NCBI RefSeq assembly: GCF_027580225.2
Contig: NC_073354.2
Span: forward strand, 12,249,501 to 12,313,500
Length of the DNA: 64,000 bases
Direction: 5' to 3'
DNA from: Misgurnus anguillicaudatus
Lineage: Eukaryota; Chordata; Actinopteri; Cypriniformes; Cobitidae
The notes under the pieces are model-generated. The model did not search any database, was not told the origin of the DNA, and saw only the letters and a list, made by a program, of their open reading frames with translations. A program made the translations under genes and the position numbers. Shown here piece after piece: positions 1 through 45,058 of the stretch. Position 1 is the first letter of the stretch. Every line of letters starts with the position of its first letter.

Positions 1-739
1 GACAGCTGAACTCCAGTACTGCTCATTTTATCAGCAGCACTTTCCTCTGAAACAAACTTACATTCACATTTCAACTAATGTATATCAACTCGCGTATATA
101 ACTTAACTCTCCAGACAAATAAGTAAACAAACAAATAAATAAATATTTAAGCTACTATTAAAGCTATAGTAAAGCTTTATACTTTGTAACTTTATAAAAT
201 ATATTTATAATATAGATTTAATATTTATAATATTATATCTTAATTACACGATTACTTATACTAATATATTAATAATTTATTATTTATACTTTAACTTTAT
301 ATTAAATAGAAATCTATATTAAAACTAATATTAAAGCTAATATATAAATGTATATAAAGCTACTATTATAGCTTCTTAATACATATTTATCCTATAGTTA
401 TTATAGTTAAAATATATAATTATACCATTAGTGACACTAATTTGTTATATATAAATTATATACTAAAATATAAAGCTACTATTAAAGCTATATTAAAGAT
501 GTATAAATAGCTATATAATATAGATATATTATTTATAATATATTATATCTTAATTATACAATTGCTTATTAATAATATATTATTTATAATATAACTTAAT
601 ACTTAATATAAATCTAAATTAAAGCTAATATTAAAGCTGTATTAAAGCTAATATATATAAAGCTAAAATAAAAGCTAATATAAAAACTATAAAGCTAATA
701 TTATAGCATCATAATACATATTTATACTATAGTTAGACT

Positions 740-1140
740 TATAATTTATAATTATACCATTAGTTACACTAATAAATTATATATTGATTATATACTAATA
801 TATAAAGCTAATAATATAGCATCATAATACATATTTCTACTATAGTTATTATAGTTATAATTTATAATTATACCATTAGTTACACTAATATATTATATAT
901 TGATTATATACTAATATATAAAGCTAATAATATAGCATCATAATACATATTTCTACTATAGTTATTATAGTTATAATTTATAATTATACCATTAGTTACA
1001 CTAATATATTATATATTAATTATAATATATAAAGCTAATATTATAGCTTCATAATAAATATTTATACTATAGTTATCAGACTTATAATTTATAATTATAC
1101 CATTAGTTACACTAATATATTATATATTGATTATATACTA
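740..1140. repeat. Tandem array, about 116-bp unit, four copies
   Basis: The phrase taccattagttacac begins at 755, 871, 987 and 1098, spacings of 116, 116 and 111. Flanking AT-rich sequence (atagcatcataatacatat) repeats with it. Copy B of the surrounding duplication has this phrase once (near 5135), so the array expanded in copy A after the duplication or contracted in copy B. Confidence 0.85.
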
Positions 1141-2055
1141 TAAAGCTAATATTAAAGCTATATTAAAGCTAACATATAAGCTAACATTTTAAGTATATAA
1201 AGCAAATATAATATCTTTGTAATATATAGATTTATAATATAAATACTTAGTAATATATTATTTATTAATTAAACTATAAATTATACTAATATATTAAGTA
1301 TACACTAATTATAAGCTAATGTAAAATAAGTTAATATAAAAAAAAATAAAAAAAATATTAAAGCTATATTAAAGCTAAAAAAACTAATTTTAAAGTTAAT
1401 ATAAAAAGGCTATGTATTTAAAAAATGTGTGAGAGGAGATAATTGAAACCATAACAAACAAAAATACTAAGGGGGTTTAAAGTTATCTGCAACAACAATA
1501 ATATTCAATAAATAACTAAATAAATACAAATGTAGACAATTATTTGGTTAAGACACTAAATATATATATATATCTGAGCCCAGCTGTATTTATAAATAAA
1601 TATAATTATTTAAAAAGCTAATCATTTTGTTGTGTCTTTATTTTGCAATATCCTTTGTGTTGTTTGTTTGTTTGTGGTAAAACTAATTACAACAACATAA
1701 TACATGTTTCTTTGTATTTGAATTAATCTAAAATGGGACTAATCTAAAATCTATTTATTGTCCTGAAAAGTTTATCCCCAACCCTTATTAAACAGATGTA
1801 TAAGAGCTACAACATAGTAAAGGTTGTGAGTTAAAAGTTGAATAACACAAATGTGTTTTTTATTAGAAGTGTTTTTAATGTTGGTTTTAAATCCACCTTG
1901 AAAAATATTTACTTGAATAAAATGTGTGTCAACTTTCCCCAATTATTTCTACAATTTCTATCAACCTGGACAACACCAATCACATAATATTTGAACTGAT
2001 TCACAATATCACTGATAACACAGGATGAATAAATGTGGATGTTTCAAACCTTGTT

Positions 2056-2154
2056 ATGACTCTTTTCAGTGGATTTTTGGCTGGCAGTGTGCTGTATAAG
2101 AACATCAGTGTGTTCAAGCAAGCTTGCAGTAAAGGTCCTAAACAACATCTTTAG
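2056..2154 (+). other. Short ORF in duplicated block, copy A (32 codons)
   Basis: ATG at 2056 opens 32 codons containing LAGSVLYKNISVFKQACSKG and stopping at TAG 2152-2154. The same peptide core occurs in copy B (6116-6280), which reads further. An AATAAA follows at 2209. An acceptor-like tctttTCAG lies just inside, so this could be the last exon of a spliced transcript. I recognise no family. A non-coding 3' exon is equally possible. Confidence 0.3.
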
Positions 2155-2325
2155 CATGGATCCTGCCTGCACACATCAACACAAAACATTTTCATACTTT
2201 TACAAATCAATAAAAGTTAAGACTGTGGGCTACTTGATGCTGTACATATTAAAGATTAGAAACCATGTTTTATGTAATACATAGAACGTAATTTTGATTT
2301 GATTTATTTAAATTGCAAGTGTTTT

Positions 2326-3031
2326 GGGACATGTGAGCAAAGAGTAAGTACAATTGTCTACAGTTTGCACAATAACAAAATGCATATGGCTTTTTGATCA
2401 AAACGGACAACTTTCAACAATGTTTCATCATCGTGTAAGCCATGACATTCAAAATAATCCATTCAATTATCAAAATCTGTCTACATACATAAATATTACA
2501 TAAATATCTGACATGGAATGTTTGTAATATCTGATAAACTGGTGAATGACCTGACATTGCTATAAAATTTCAATTACAATCAATCAAGTTTGGGAGCATA
2601 TGTAGTTTGCCCATATCACAAATAGAGTACTTTTTTTGAGAATGGAGAACTGTCACAACCCCAAAATTTTTTAATTTAATAAATAAATTTGCATTGAAAT
2701 AAAACATTTTTATTGAAAGCAGAAAACAGATGTAAATATTCACTAATGTACAAGAAAAAAATGAAAAAGTAGCTTTTTCTGTACATTGACAGCTCTAATT
2801 GAATATTGACAGTGTTGTTTACATTTAAAGACTCTACATTACATCAGTGGAACTCAGCGTATATTTGAAATTAACAGAGCATTCCAAGGAGCCACGTGAT
2901 TGGTCGATTTAAGTCATATACCTGACATCAGTGTAGAAATCAAATTCAAACCAAAATTCTCACTCAATTTTGAGACACAAACACATTTCTCAAGAGATTT
3001 TTTGCTGCTTCTGAATCTTGTTGATATCTTC
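2326..3031. other. AT-rich non-coding stretch, possible promoter of next gene
   Basis: No repeat or coding pattern was recognised between the end of the duplicated block and the first putative exon of the short gene. The last 200 bases are less AT-rich and include CACGTG (E-box) near 2894. A promoter here is an inference from position only. Confidence 0.3.
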
Positions 3032-3062
3032 ATGATGACGAGCACGGTGAGGACCTTCACAG
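3032..3062 (+). other. Putative first exon of unrecognised gene (UTR or coding)
   Basis: ATG at 3032 is followed by ten open codons and then a strong donor, ACAG|GTAAGTATG, at 3062/3063. Two acceptors follow. One after TAG at 3122 keeps this ATG in frame with exon 2. The better one, tgtttccag at 3141, puts it out of frame. With the better acceptor this exon would be 5' UTR and translation would start at 3167. Confidence 0.4.
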
Positions 3063-3166
3063 GTAAGTATGGCCTCCGAAAGACCCGAGTTTGTCCAAAA
3101 TATTTGGATGATTACTGTGTAGGCCGGTTGAGTGTTTCCAGGTCGAAGGTGAAGGACATCTCAGGG

Positions 3167-3252
3167 ATGGTCAGCTCCAGAGCCGTTCGCCCATCAAGGA
3201 AGAGGAAGAGAGATGCTGAGCTGCAGAAGGACCACCAGAGGCTGGAGGACAG
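3167..3252 (+). CDS. Unrecognised short gene, coding exon with basic N-terminus
   Basis: First secure coding exon of a two- or three-exon gene. Starting at ATG 3167 it encodes a lysine/arginine-rich N-terminus with the nuclear-localisation-like run RPSRKRKRD, then an acidic/glutamine helix-like stretch (ELQKDHQRLED). It ends at a GT donor, GACAG|GTACATG. Joined to 3390-3711 it gives 135 residues (86 + 322 nt = 136 codons with stop). If the upstream ATG at 3032 and the weaker acceptor at 3122 are used, the protein is 160 residues. The exact phase match across the intron argues for a real gene. I do not recognise the family. Synteny suggests nothing firm. Confidence 0.55.
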
Positions 3253-3389
3253 GTACATGTGCAACACCGCTGTTATTCCAGACACTTATTCAGCACTTTT
3301 TAATGTGCAGTTGTAGCTTAAAAGTTGCCAGTTTGAGTCTCAAATATGGGTTACCATACATCCTCAAATACATCACTTTTACTTTTCAG

Positions 3390-3711
3390 GCCTTCAACCT
3401 CAACACCATCTGCAGACACGACACCAGAGGAACCTCTCTCCATCCACGGCCACACCGTAGAGGACTTCCAGGACATCTATCACTCCACGGTGGATCCCAT
3501 GCTACGGATGTCCTCTGCTCGGCTGCGTCCCTACAGCCTGAGTCTGGGTCTGAGGATCAAGCAGCGCCTGTGGGAGACACTCAACCGTCCCAGCTTTTGT
3601 GAGGAAGAGCAGGCTGATGGATCCATCCGCATCAGAGAGATCTTCTCTACACCAGGAACTGCTCCTCCTCGCATAGAAGTGGACATCAGTGAAGAGCCTC
3701 CACCTCACTGA
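3390..3711 (+). CDS. Unrecognised short gene, last coding exon
   Basis: The acceptor acttttcAG precedes this exon, and the phase continues from the exon ending at 3252 (AG + G completes an Arg codon). It encodes a Ser/Thr/Pro-rich linker, then a compact region with HGHTVEDFQDIYHSTVDP, SARLRPYSLSLGLRIKQRLW and ETLNRPSF. An acidic, proline-rich tail ends at TGA 3709-3711. Regular hydrophobic spacing in the middle suggests a short helical domain. There is no signal peptide or membrane segment, and the basic N-terminus suggests a nuclear protein. The T/G-rich minisatellite 300 bases downstream lies in or just past its 3' UTR. Function unknown. Confidence 0.6.
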
Positions 3712-4018
3712 CCCAGGTGAAAGAAGGCCAGGTACTGAACCAGTATGTGATTTATAATTACTGCTGTAAGTATTGTAAATATCGCTGTAAATACGTAGCA
3801 TAAGTATAACCATTTCAGCAAATTTGCTTTTTCATCATTTTCTTTTTTGATAATTGTGCAAAAAAGTATTACTATGGATTTTGTTATATTTACATTGAGG
3901 TGTGGTCCCATTTTAATGAGTCTGTGGTCCTGGTCTTGTTATTCCATGTTGTGTTTCATGTCATGGCTTTTTGAGAGTCTTGCTGTTGTGGTACTTTGAG
4001 TTTTGGTTTCTTGTCTTG

Positions 4019-4452
4019 ATTGTTGCAGGTTGTTTCGGGTTCAGGTTTTGTCTTTTGCAGGTTGTTTCGGCTGGTGGTCTGCAGATTGTTTCAGGTTCAG
4101 GTTTTGTCCTTTGCAGGTTGTTTCGGCTGGTGGTCTGCAGGTTGTTTCGCGTTCAGGTTTTGTCCTTTGCAGGTTGTTTCGGCTGGTGGTCTGCAGGTTG
4201 TTTCAGGTTTTGTCTTTTGCAGGTTGTTTCGGCTGGTGGTCTTCAGGTTTTTTCAGGTTTTGTCTTTTGCAGGTTGTTTCGGCTGGTGGTCTGCAGGTTT
4301 TTTCAGGTTTTGTCTTTTGCAGGTTGTTTCAGCTGGTGGTCTGCAGATTGTTTCAGGTTCAGGTTTTGTCCTTTGCAGGTTGTTTTGGCTGGTGGTCTGC
4401 AGGTTGTTTCAGGTTTTGTCCTTTGCAGGTTGTTTTGGCTGGTGGTCTGCGG
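4019..4452. repeat. T/G-rich minisatellite, 50/56-bp units, about 8 copies
   Basis: The marker ctggtggtct starts at 4071, 4127, 4183, 4233, 4283, 4333, 4389 and 4439, so spacings alternate between 56 and 50. The 6-bp difference is presence or absence of an extra TTCAGG. The array is open in all three forward frames, because neither unit length nor composition produces stops. The 158-267-residue cysteine/phenylalanine-rich ORFs here are therefore repeat artefacts. Confidence 0.93.
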
Positions 4453-4689
4453 CTTTCATATTCATCTGTCATTGTTTAGAAGTCTTGTTCATCTCTTGTG
4501 TTGTTTTGTTGGCTGGTATGATTGTTTTATGCAGGTCCTGTCGTTCATGGCTGTAGCGTTGCTGTGCTTTGTCTTCTCGGTTTCCGGTTCCTCTGCCTTC
4601 ATGTTTTTCAGATTTTACAGTTTTGTCTTGAGATATTTTTCAGATCCAGTAACCTCTGCTCTGTCTCCAGATCAGCCTTACAAACAGTT

Positions 4690-6368
4690 GACAGCTGAAC
4701 TCCAGTACTGCTCATTTTATCAGCAGCACTTTTATCTGAAACAAACTTACGTTCACATTTCAACTAATGTATAACAACTTGCGTATATAACTTAAACTCT
4801 CCAGACAAATAGGCAACCAAAAAAATAAATAAATAAATATTTAAGCTACTATATTAAGCTATATTAAATCTTTATAATTTATAGCTTTATAAAATATATT
4901 TATAATATAGATATATATTATTTATAATATATTATGTCTTAATTATACAATTACTTATACTAATATATTAATAATATATTATTTATAATATACTTTATAC
5001 TAAATATAAAGCTAAAATTAAAGCTAATATATAAAGCTAAAATTAAAGCTAATATATAAATATACAAAGAGCTAATATTATAGCTTTATAATACATAATT
5101 ATACTTTAGTTATTATAGTTATAATATATAATTATACCATTAGTTACACTCATATATTATATATTAATAATATACTAATATATAAAGCTCATATTAAAGC
5201 AATATTAAAGCTAACATATAGCTAATATTTCAAGTATATATAGCGGATATAATAGCTTGGTAATATATAGATTTATAATATAAATACTTAGTAAAATATT
5301 ATTTATTAATTAAACAATAAATTATACTAATAGATTAATAATATATTAAACACTAATTATAAGCTATATAAAAAGAAAGTATTAAAGTTAATATAAAAAC
5401 AAATATTAAAGCTAATATAAAAAACAAATTTTAAAGTTAATATTAAAAGGCTATGTATTTAAAAAATGTGTGAGAGGAGAAAATTGAAACCATAATCCCA
5501 AACAAAAATACTAAGGGGGTTTAAAGTTATCTGCAACAACAATGATATTCAATTAGTAACTAAATTAATACAAATGTAGACAATTATTCTGTTAGGACAC
5601 TAAATATATATATCTGAGCCCCGCTGTATTTATAAATAAATACAATCATTTAAAAAGCTAATCATTTTGTTGTGTCTTTTTTGCAATGTCCTTTATGTGT
5701 TGTTTGTTTGTTTGTGGTAAAACTAATTATAACAACATAATACATGTTTCTTTGTATTTCAAATAATCCAAAATGGGACTAGTCTAAAATCTATTTATTG
5801 TCCTGAAAAGTTTATCTCCAACCCTTATTAAACAGATGTATGAGAAACTGGTTATAAGAGCTACAAGTAGTAACTGAAAGGTTGTGAGTTAAAAGTTGAA
5901 TAACACAAATGTGTTTTTTATTAGAAGTGTTTTAAATGTTGGTTTTAAATCCACCTTGAGAAATATTTACTAGAATAAAATGTGTGTCAACTTTCCTCAA
6001 TTATTTCTCCAATTTCTATCAACCTGGACAACACCCATCACATAATAGGTGGGAACTGATTCACAATATCACTGATAACACAAAATGAATAAATGTGGAT
6101 GTTTCAAACATTGTTATGGCTCTCTTCAGTGGATATTTGGCTGGCAGTGTGCTGTATAAGAACATCAGTGTGTTCAAGCAAGCTTGCAGTAAAGGACCTG
6201 TAGGAAGACTCAACCTCTCCCAACTGCTCCAGCCTGCACACATCAACACAAACCATTTTCATCCTTTTGCAAATCAATAAAAGTTAATATTGTGGACTAC
6301 TTGATGCTGTACATATTGAAGTTTAGGAACCATGTTTTATGTAATACATAGAAAGTAGTTTTGATTTT
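4690..6368. repeat. Local duplication, copy B
   Basis: Second copy of the block at 1-2325, in the same orientation. The start (gacagctgaactccagtact) and the end around gtaatacatagaaagtagttttga match copy A at many positions with scattered substitutions and small indels. It holds one copy of the 116-bp phrase that copy A has four times. The separation of about 4.69 kb between starts points to tandem duplication of a unit that also spans the short gene and minisatellite. A further gene copy may therefore lie left of the window. Confidence 0.85.
6116..6280 (+). other. Short ORF in duplicated block, copy B (54 codons)
   Basis: ATG at 6116 opens MALFSGYLAGSVLYKNISVF and continues for 54 codons. 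Its TAA stop lies inside an AATAAA at 6276-6281. Copy A shares the first ~30 codons, then stops after an indel. Most differences in the shared part are substitutions and the frame is kept. That is weak evidence for coding, because the flanking non-coding sequence is also similar. No family recognised. Confidence 0.3.
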
Positions 6369-7702
6369 ATTTAACTGCCTGCTCGACCAAATGGTTGAGC
6401 ACATTTTTGTGGTTGAGTCCCTATATTTTATTGAGAGGAGAACCTAACTTAACTCAAGCTGATTCAGCCATCTCTACTATTGGTTGAGCTTTGTTATGCC
6501 AAAAAAATCCACTAGATGTCAGTGTGTCAAACAACAGCACTTGTCACAACACATATTCTGAAAGGATGTCGATGTCAGAGAGAAAAAATTCACTCTTGCC
6601 ATGTGAACTGTTATTGTTGAAATTTTGCAAGAAAAGCATATTTTTTGACATATTACACCGTAAGAGCCCTAGCTTTACAAAATTATGTTACTTGGTGCCA
6701 TGAAAAAAAACTTTCGGATGTTTTTAATAATTTTTCAAAAACACGCTCAACCAAACGGTTGATTTCTCACTTATGGTAAATGTAGAAAAGCTAAGGCAAT
6801 GTTTTCAGTTCAGATCCATTTCTGCAGTCAGAATGTACTATTTACTGAGAAATATACATTTCTGATCATTAACAGCTATGAATATAACACAGCTATTGTT
6901 ATTTCTTATATATTGAGATATACTTTTTTTTAAGTATGTATTTTTGCCATATCTGGATTTTTTTTAATAAATATAATGAATTCATATAATTAATGTATGT
7001 AAATCATAATTACTGATGAATTAACCAGAAATTACTTCTTAAATTATGTTTTATATTGTTCGAAGGATTGTTTCTATTGTCGGCTTACTCTACACAGCAT
7101 TGCTGGTTTACAAAGAAATGTTCCTTTATCAAAAAAAAAAAAAAAAAAAAATCCTGTTGCACTACCACCACACTTGACAGTGTGTTTATTGAATCTTAAA
7201 TGAATCTAAAATGCCATACTATTTTTTGCCTTCTTTTATTTTAGGTTTTGAATGCAGAAAGAATGTAATGTCTTTATTTTTGTTACTTTTAGTTATTTCC
7301 TGTCTTAAAATGAAAACCTGAAATATTTTAATATTTTAACTTTAATAAATAAAGAAAATTTAATATACAGTCTATGGACATGATGTTCATCAAGAATATT
7401 TTTTGTTTAGTAATTACAAGTTAACATAAGTACATGCAATAAAGTTCTCAAGTTCCAGCAAACAACTGTGACATTTGCACTTACAGTTTGAATATTAAGA
7501 ATATTAAGAAAGCAAGCAATTAAGTAAAACTGTAAAAAACGTAATACTTAACACTTGTCTTGTATTAATATTCTAGAAATTTGATCACTGGTTAGGGTAG
7601 GTACGTTGTCTCACAAACGGGTGGAACTGATGGTCAAGTGTTGTTTGCCAGGGGATTGTTTTAGATGTAACAGAGAAGTACAGCAAGCGACCTATGGCTT
7701 GA
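6369..7702. other. AT-rich intergenic stretch
   Basis: No gene seen. It holds a near-perfect 20-base palindrome (gctcgaccaaatggttgagc, near 6380) with a related inverted motif near 6746 (gctcaaccaaacggttgatt), perhaps ends of a decayed element. A run of 21 A lies at 7131-7151. The rest is unique-looking AT-rich DNA. Confidence 0.5.
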
Positions 7703-7910
7703 AGGGATACAGCTACGCCCCAAATCTCGTAAAATCTCGCCGGATGAACGCTGTTTTCATCATAAACCTACCCCAAAACCTAACTTTAAACCCAACATTT
7801 TACTGGATTTAGGGACTAGCTGTATGATGTTTAACTAGAACCGCTCGTTTTTATCCAAATTCTATCCGCAAACCCAACATCTCGCGAGATTTGGCCGTAG
7901 CTGTATCTCC
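7703..7910. mobile_element. Small TIR element (MITE) upstream of oma1
   Basis: The ends are inverted: AGGGATACAGCTACG on the left and CGTAGCTGTATCTCC on the right, each followed inward by an aaatctcg/cgagattt match. It is about 208 bp with no coding capacity. It ends some 270 bases before the oma1 start codon, so it may sit within the promoter or 5' UTR. Target duplication not resolved. Confidence 0.65.
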
Positions 7911-8176
7911 TCTAGCCAGAACCCAAGCAAAGCGACCCGAGGAGAGTTTCGAGGGCACTGACAGATAAACTGTTTTAAATGAAATGCCACAATGAACGAC
8001 AAGCGACACTGTTCTGGAATCTGGATGCCCTGCTGAAGTTTATTACCACTCGATTATTGTAGCTGGTGTATGGATATATGGACTTAGTAAATTTAAAACC
8101 AGCAATGGACCCATAACATCTGACATTAGTGTGATGACTTTGGTAAAGTTGGATGTAAACTTGTATTTAATAAAAC

Positions 8177-41632
<33,456 letters not shown>

Positions 41633-42526
41633 TAAATAAGACCTGATAAAACATGATTCGAGGTTTCCTTTGTAGTTCCCTCTTTCCTCTCCAGCAAGGC
41701 CGAGCGCGTCACCGGATTGATCCGTTGCATTTGTTGTCACTTGGATTCCCACGGGTTTGCGCTGTGATGTCAGTCGATGAGTCGAAACGAGTGGGCATAC
41801 ATATGTCGAACTTTGACTTCACGCCCCTCCTCTTAACATCCGAGCCTATTAATAACGGAGGCATTCCAAATGGGGTTTTGATTAGTTTTAATTATGTTAT
41901 TAGCATAAGGCCCCTGTAAAGATGAGTGCATAGCAGTGTGCATTATTCATCAAAGATTCGGCTCTACTATAGGTTCCCAGACGTGATGTAAGTGCTGCGT
42001 AGCTGTTTGTGCCGCTGTGTTCAGAACCGCTCTCTGCATTATTTAGAGGATTTATTAACAGTGACAGCCGGACCCAAATGAGCCCAACAGTAGCGTTTTT
42101 GGAAAGCGTTCATTTTAAATGTACCCTCTATGCAAGAGACGTGAATGTAATCGTGGCATAAAGAATTGTGTTTACACCCTTTTTTGTGTCTCTAGCGTTT
42201 TTGTGTACTTAATGTAATTTTATTGTGCGTCCATAACGGCTTTACTAAAGTGCAGTACCCTGTAAGGGCACATCAGTAGCACTGAAGTGTATCAAAGAGA
42301 CTAATATTTGTTTAAGGATATAATGCAATTTAAATGAAATGGAGGTTTTATCAGTTTAGCCAGTGTTTAGCAAGCAAAGCACCAGACTGTAATACTTGTT
42401 TTTAGGTTTATTGGACTCCAGAGAAAATTAACAAGCTTCTTTTTCCATTTCAAGTAGTTTTGAGATACTGAGCTTCAAAGTTTTTGCATTTCATATAGGA
42501 AAAATTATAGGAAAATGTATTCTATT
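41633..42526. other. 3' flank of oma1; possible conserved non-coding element
   Basis: It includes 3' UTR of unknown extent. At 41830-41960 sequence of balanced composition holds clustered homeodomain/POU-like cores (attagttttaattatg, ttagcataag, cattattcat). It lacks repeat ends and reads like a developmental enhancer. That is an inference without alignment. Confidence 0.35.
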
Positions 42527-42534
42527 GTAGTATT

Positions 42535-43421
42535 CAGTGGCGGCCAGTGACTTCTTTTTCGAGGGGACACGATGCAAAGTTCGTCACAACATGTATGTAG
42601 CCCGTCATATGTGTGGCTCATTATTTGAAAATATGTGTTTGGCGTAGGGTTGCCATCCATGTCTGATAAAAAACCTGGACATATCAATGACCTGACCAAT
42701 TGGTTTGCTCACAAGCGGCCTGAAAATGCACATGAAATTAAACTTGTTGAGCTCACCTCAACATGCATTTTACAATCATTTAACCCCCCATGGGCAATGC
42801 TGAAGTCACTGTTACAAACTGTACACCGTTCTATAGTCATTATTTGTAACTCTTATAAGACAGGGGTACACTTTTGTGCAGTCTGGCATAAAATGTGTCT
42901 TATACTTTCGCTTTTGGGGCACTCTCCCTCTACCATGGCGCTCCTGTTTTTAGATTCACTGATTAATTTGATTCTGGAGGAGAGATAAAAGCCCGCCCAC
43001 ACTGACAATTGATTGGTTGATTTACCGAAACAGGCCAATTAGGATGCTCTCTGTCTTACACACACAGACACAGACACAAAGTCGCCCACTCTGCTCTGCG
43101 CGCGCTAAATTACATATTCAAATAGCTTTTCGAAAACTGGGACATTCAGGGTCCCGGGACAGGTTATTAAAAAGAAGGACACTCCCGGTAAAACCAGGAC
43201 AGCTGGCAACCCTAGTTTGGCGCGTCATGTAAACTTATGTGCATCATGTGTGATGTCAAAATACGAGCCTGCTGCATATGCGTCTAAAGGGTTTATGATA
43301 AAAGAGACGCTCACTTTTGCCAGATACTCGGTTAATCTCGTTTAATCAGAGATTAGTGTTAAGTGAGTGTCACATAATTTGAATTTGCGCCCTTTGGAAG
43401 AGAAGTCACCAGCCGCCACTG
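42535..43421. mobile_element. hAT-like element (outer) with nested hAT-like element
   Basis: CAGTGGCGGCCAGTGACTTC at the left is inverted at the right as GAAGTCACCAGCCGCCACTG. It is flanked by the exact 8-bp duplication GTAGTATT (42527-42534 and 43422-43429). With the insert removed it is ~310 bp. Non-coding. Confidence 0.93.
42645..43214. mobile_element. Nested hAT-like element, 570 bp
   Basis: TAGGGTTGCCATCC at the left and GGCAACCCTA at the right are inverted, with cctggaca/gtccagg-type subterminal motifs. The exact 8-bp duplication GTTTGGCG occurs at 42637-42644 and 43215-43222. It lies wholly inside the element at 42535-43421. Confidence 0.93.
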
Positions 43422-44144
43422 GTAGTATTCTAAAGGAAGATACTTAGAGGAATGTTTGTAACCGAACAGTTTTGGAGCACCATTAACTTCCATAGTGCTC
43501 CTGCTTGATTACAAACATCTTCCTTTGTGTTCAGCAGAACAAAAACATGTATACAGGTTTGGAACAACATGAGGGTAAGTGATGACAGAATGACCCAATT
43601 GGTAATGTCAAAAGGGGATCTTATTATACTAATACCACCCCTCAATTTCAACAAACCACCATCATGGCGATCAGTGTTTGCTTTTCATCAGCTCATTTGC
43701 ATTTAAAAGGACACACACAAAAACAGCACATTTTGCTCACACCTACAAAGTGGAAATTTTAATATGCTATAATAAATTATCTGTGTGTCCAATATTTACC
43801 TATTATGGGTTAAAAATAACAGCCATGTTTAGAGTGTATTTTCACTTTTTACACCTTTTCCATTTCTAGCACAAAATTAGTATTGTAGTTTTCAAATATG
43901 TGATTAGTTATCACAAAGGCACTCTCTGTTTATATTTCAAACATAAATCATTTGCGCTGCCTATGAAGGCTGTCCGAATGCAACTCCCAGAGCTGCCTTC
44001 ATGCCTCTGAAGTCATTGCCTCATGAGGCAGCGAGGCTACAAGTCAGTTTTCGAACGCAGCCCAAGTATTGTTTTACATTTCACAAACACAAACATATTT
44101 TCCTCTAATCCCTTGTAATTTTACTTGTGTAATATAAGACCATA

Positions 44145-45058
44145 TGGGTGATTCTCACGAAACCATTGAAACACCACGGCACTAATGATTTAAGCTTTAA
44201 AATGTGTAATATAGTAACATTAAAAAGCATCAGAATTAACACTGTACTGTGTTCTACCTTGCACAATGTGTGATTTCAACATAAGAATTTTTAATTGTAT
44301 ATCTCATTTTCTGCTGTAATTCTCATTACCGCAATGTGTCCGGCTGTGTTTGAACATGAGTTATGTTGTAATTTAATCAAATTAACACAAAAATATTAAG
44401 AAAAAAAATAAATGGATGTTTTGCTAGACTGCTTTAGATGACAGAAAAAATATTTACTGAATATTCATGTATAATAATAATGAAGAAAAATTAGGAAAAT
44501 GATGTTTCCATGCCTGATGTTCTCATCCTCTGCAACACTTTTTGAGAACAGTTTAAGAACACATACATAATTTTAATAAAGTTTGATTTTGAGTGACCAA
44601 GCACATGGACCAGTTACTTCAAGATGGCTACCAGGTAATATCATTTTTTGCATTTAATTTGAAATATTGTCTTGTCAGAATGCTTACACGACATTTTGAT
44701 TATCATTACCGCAACAGATGCTTATTAAATGTTAATTTAATTAATAGAAGCATACTACTTTGATTTTAAATGCATGTGCAGAATCTCCAAATTATGTTCT
44801 TTTAGGTTTGTCATGTAATTTTGAAAATATGTCAGTGTTGATGTTTTCTGACTGTTGCGGTAATGAGATTTTTTAGGACTTATTTTTTAAATTATGTTAC
44901 AAAAAGTGTTAAATGATAAGTAAAAGTTTTTAAATTAATGTTCCCATTTACTCCAGACTTTGTTTTTCAATGTCTGGTGGGAAAAAAAGTAAATTTAAGC
45001 AATTTTTACATTTTCATGCTTGACATTTTTAAAACCAAGTTTTCGTGAGAATCACCCA
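44145..45058. mobile_element. TA-flanked TIR element, 914 bp
   Basis: TGGGTGATTCTCACGAAAC at the left is inverted at the right (GTTTTCGTGAGAATCACCCA) with one extra base, and both sides are bordered by TA. TA borders fit Tc1/mariner-like integration. The interior has paired attaccgcaa motifs but no transposase. Confidence 0.85.

Larger units (their letters stand above)
1..2325. repeat. Local duplication, copy A (left edge cut by window)
   Basis: This stretch is a diverged copy of 4690-6368. The first ~90 bases match the start of that block with few changes. The match resumes through an AT-rich tract built from 'aaagctaatat' motifs, a shared block near 1420-1560, a (TTTG)n tract near 1660, and a short ORF with AATAAA near 2056-2214. 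Homology fades near 2310-2325. Copy A is about 0.65 kb longer than copy B, partly because of a tandem array at 740-1140. Because the left edge is cut, the true duplicated unit may be larger and could include the gene at 3.0-3.7 kb. Confidence 0.85.

Noticed and set aside
740..1140. CRISPR-like array
   Set aside because: The regularly spaced motif is part of a 116-bp tandem unit in AT-rich eukaryotic DNA. No spacers distinct from repeats.
3971..4774. 267-codon and overlapping 158- and 178-codon forward ORFs rich in Cys/Phe/Leu
   Set aside because: They are translations of the 50/56-bp minisatellite in three frames. No splice sites or conserved domain.
42635..42988. 117-codon ORF on the plus strand
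   Set aside because: Lies inside the nested hAT-like element and begins in its terminal repeat. No transposase motif.
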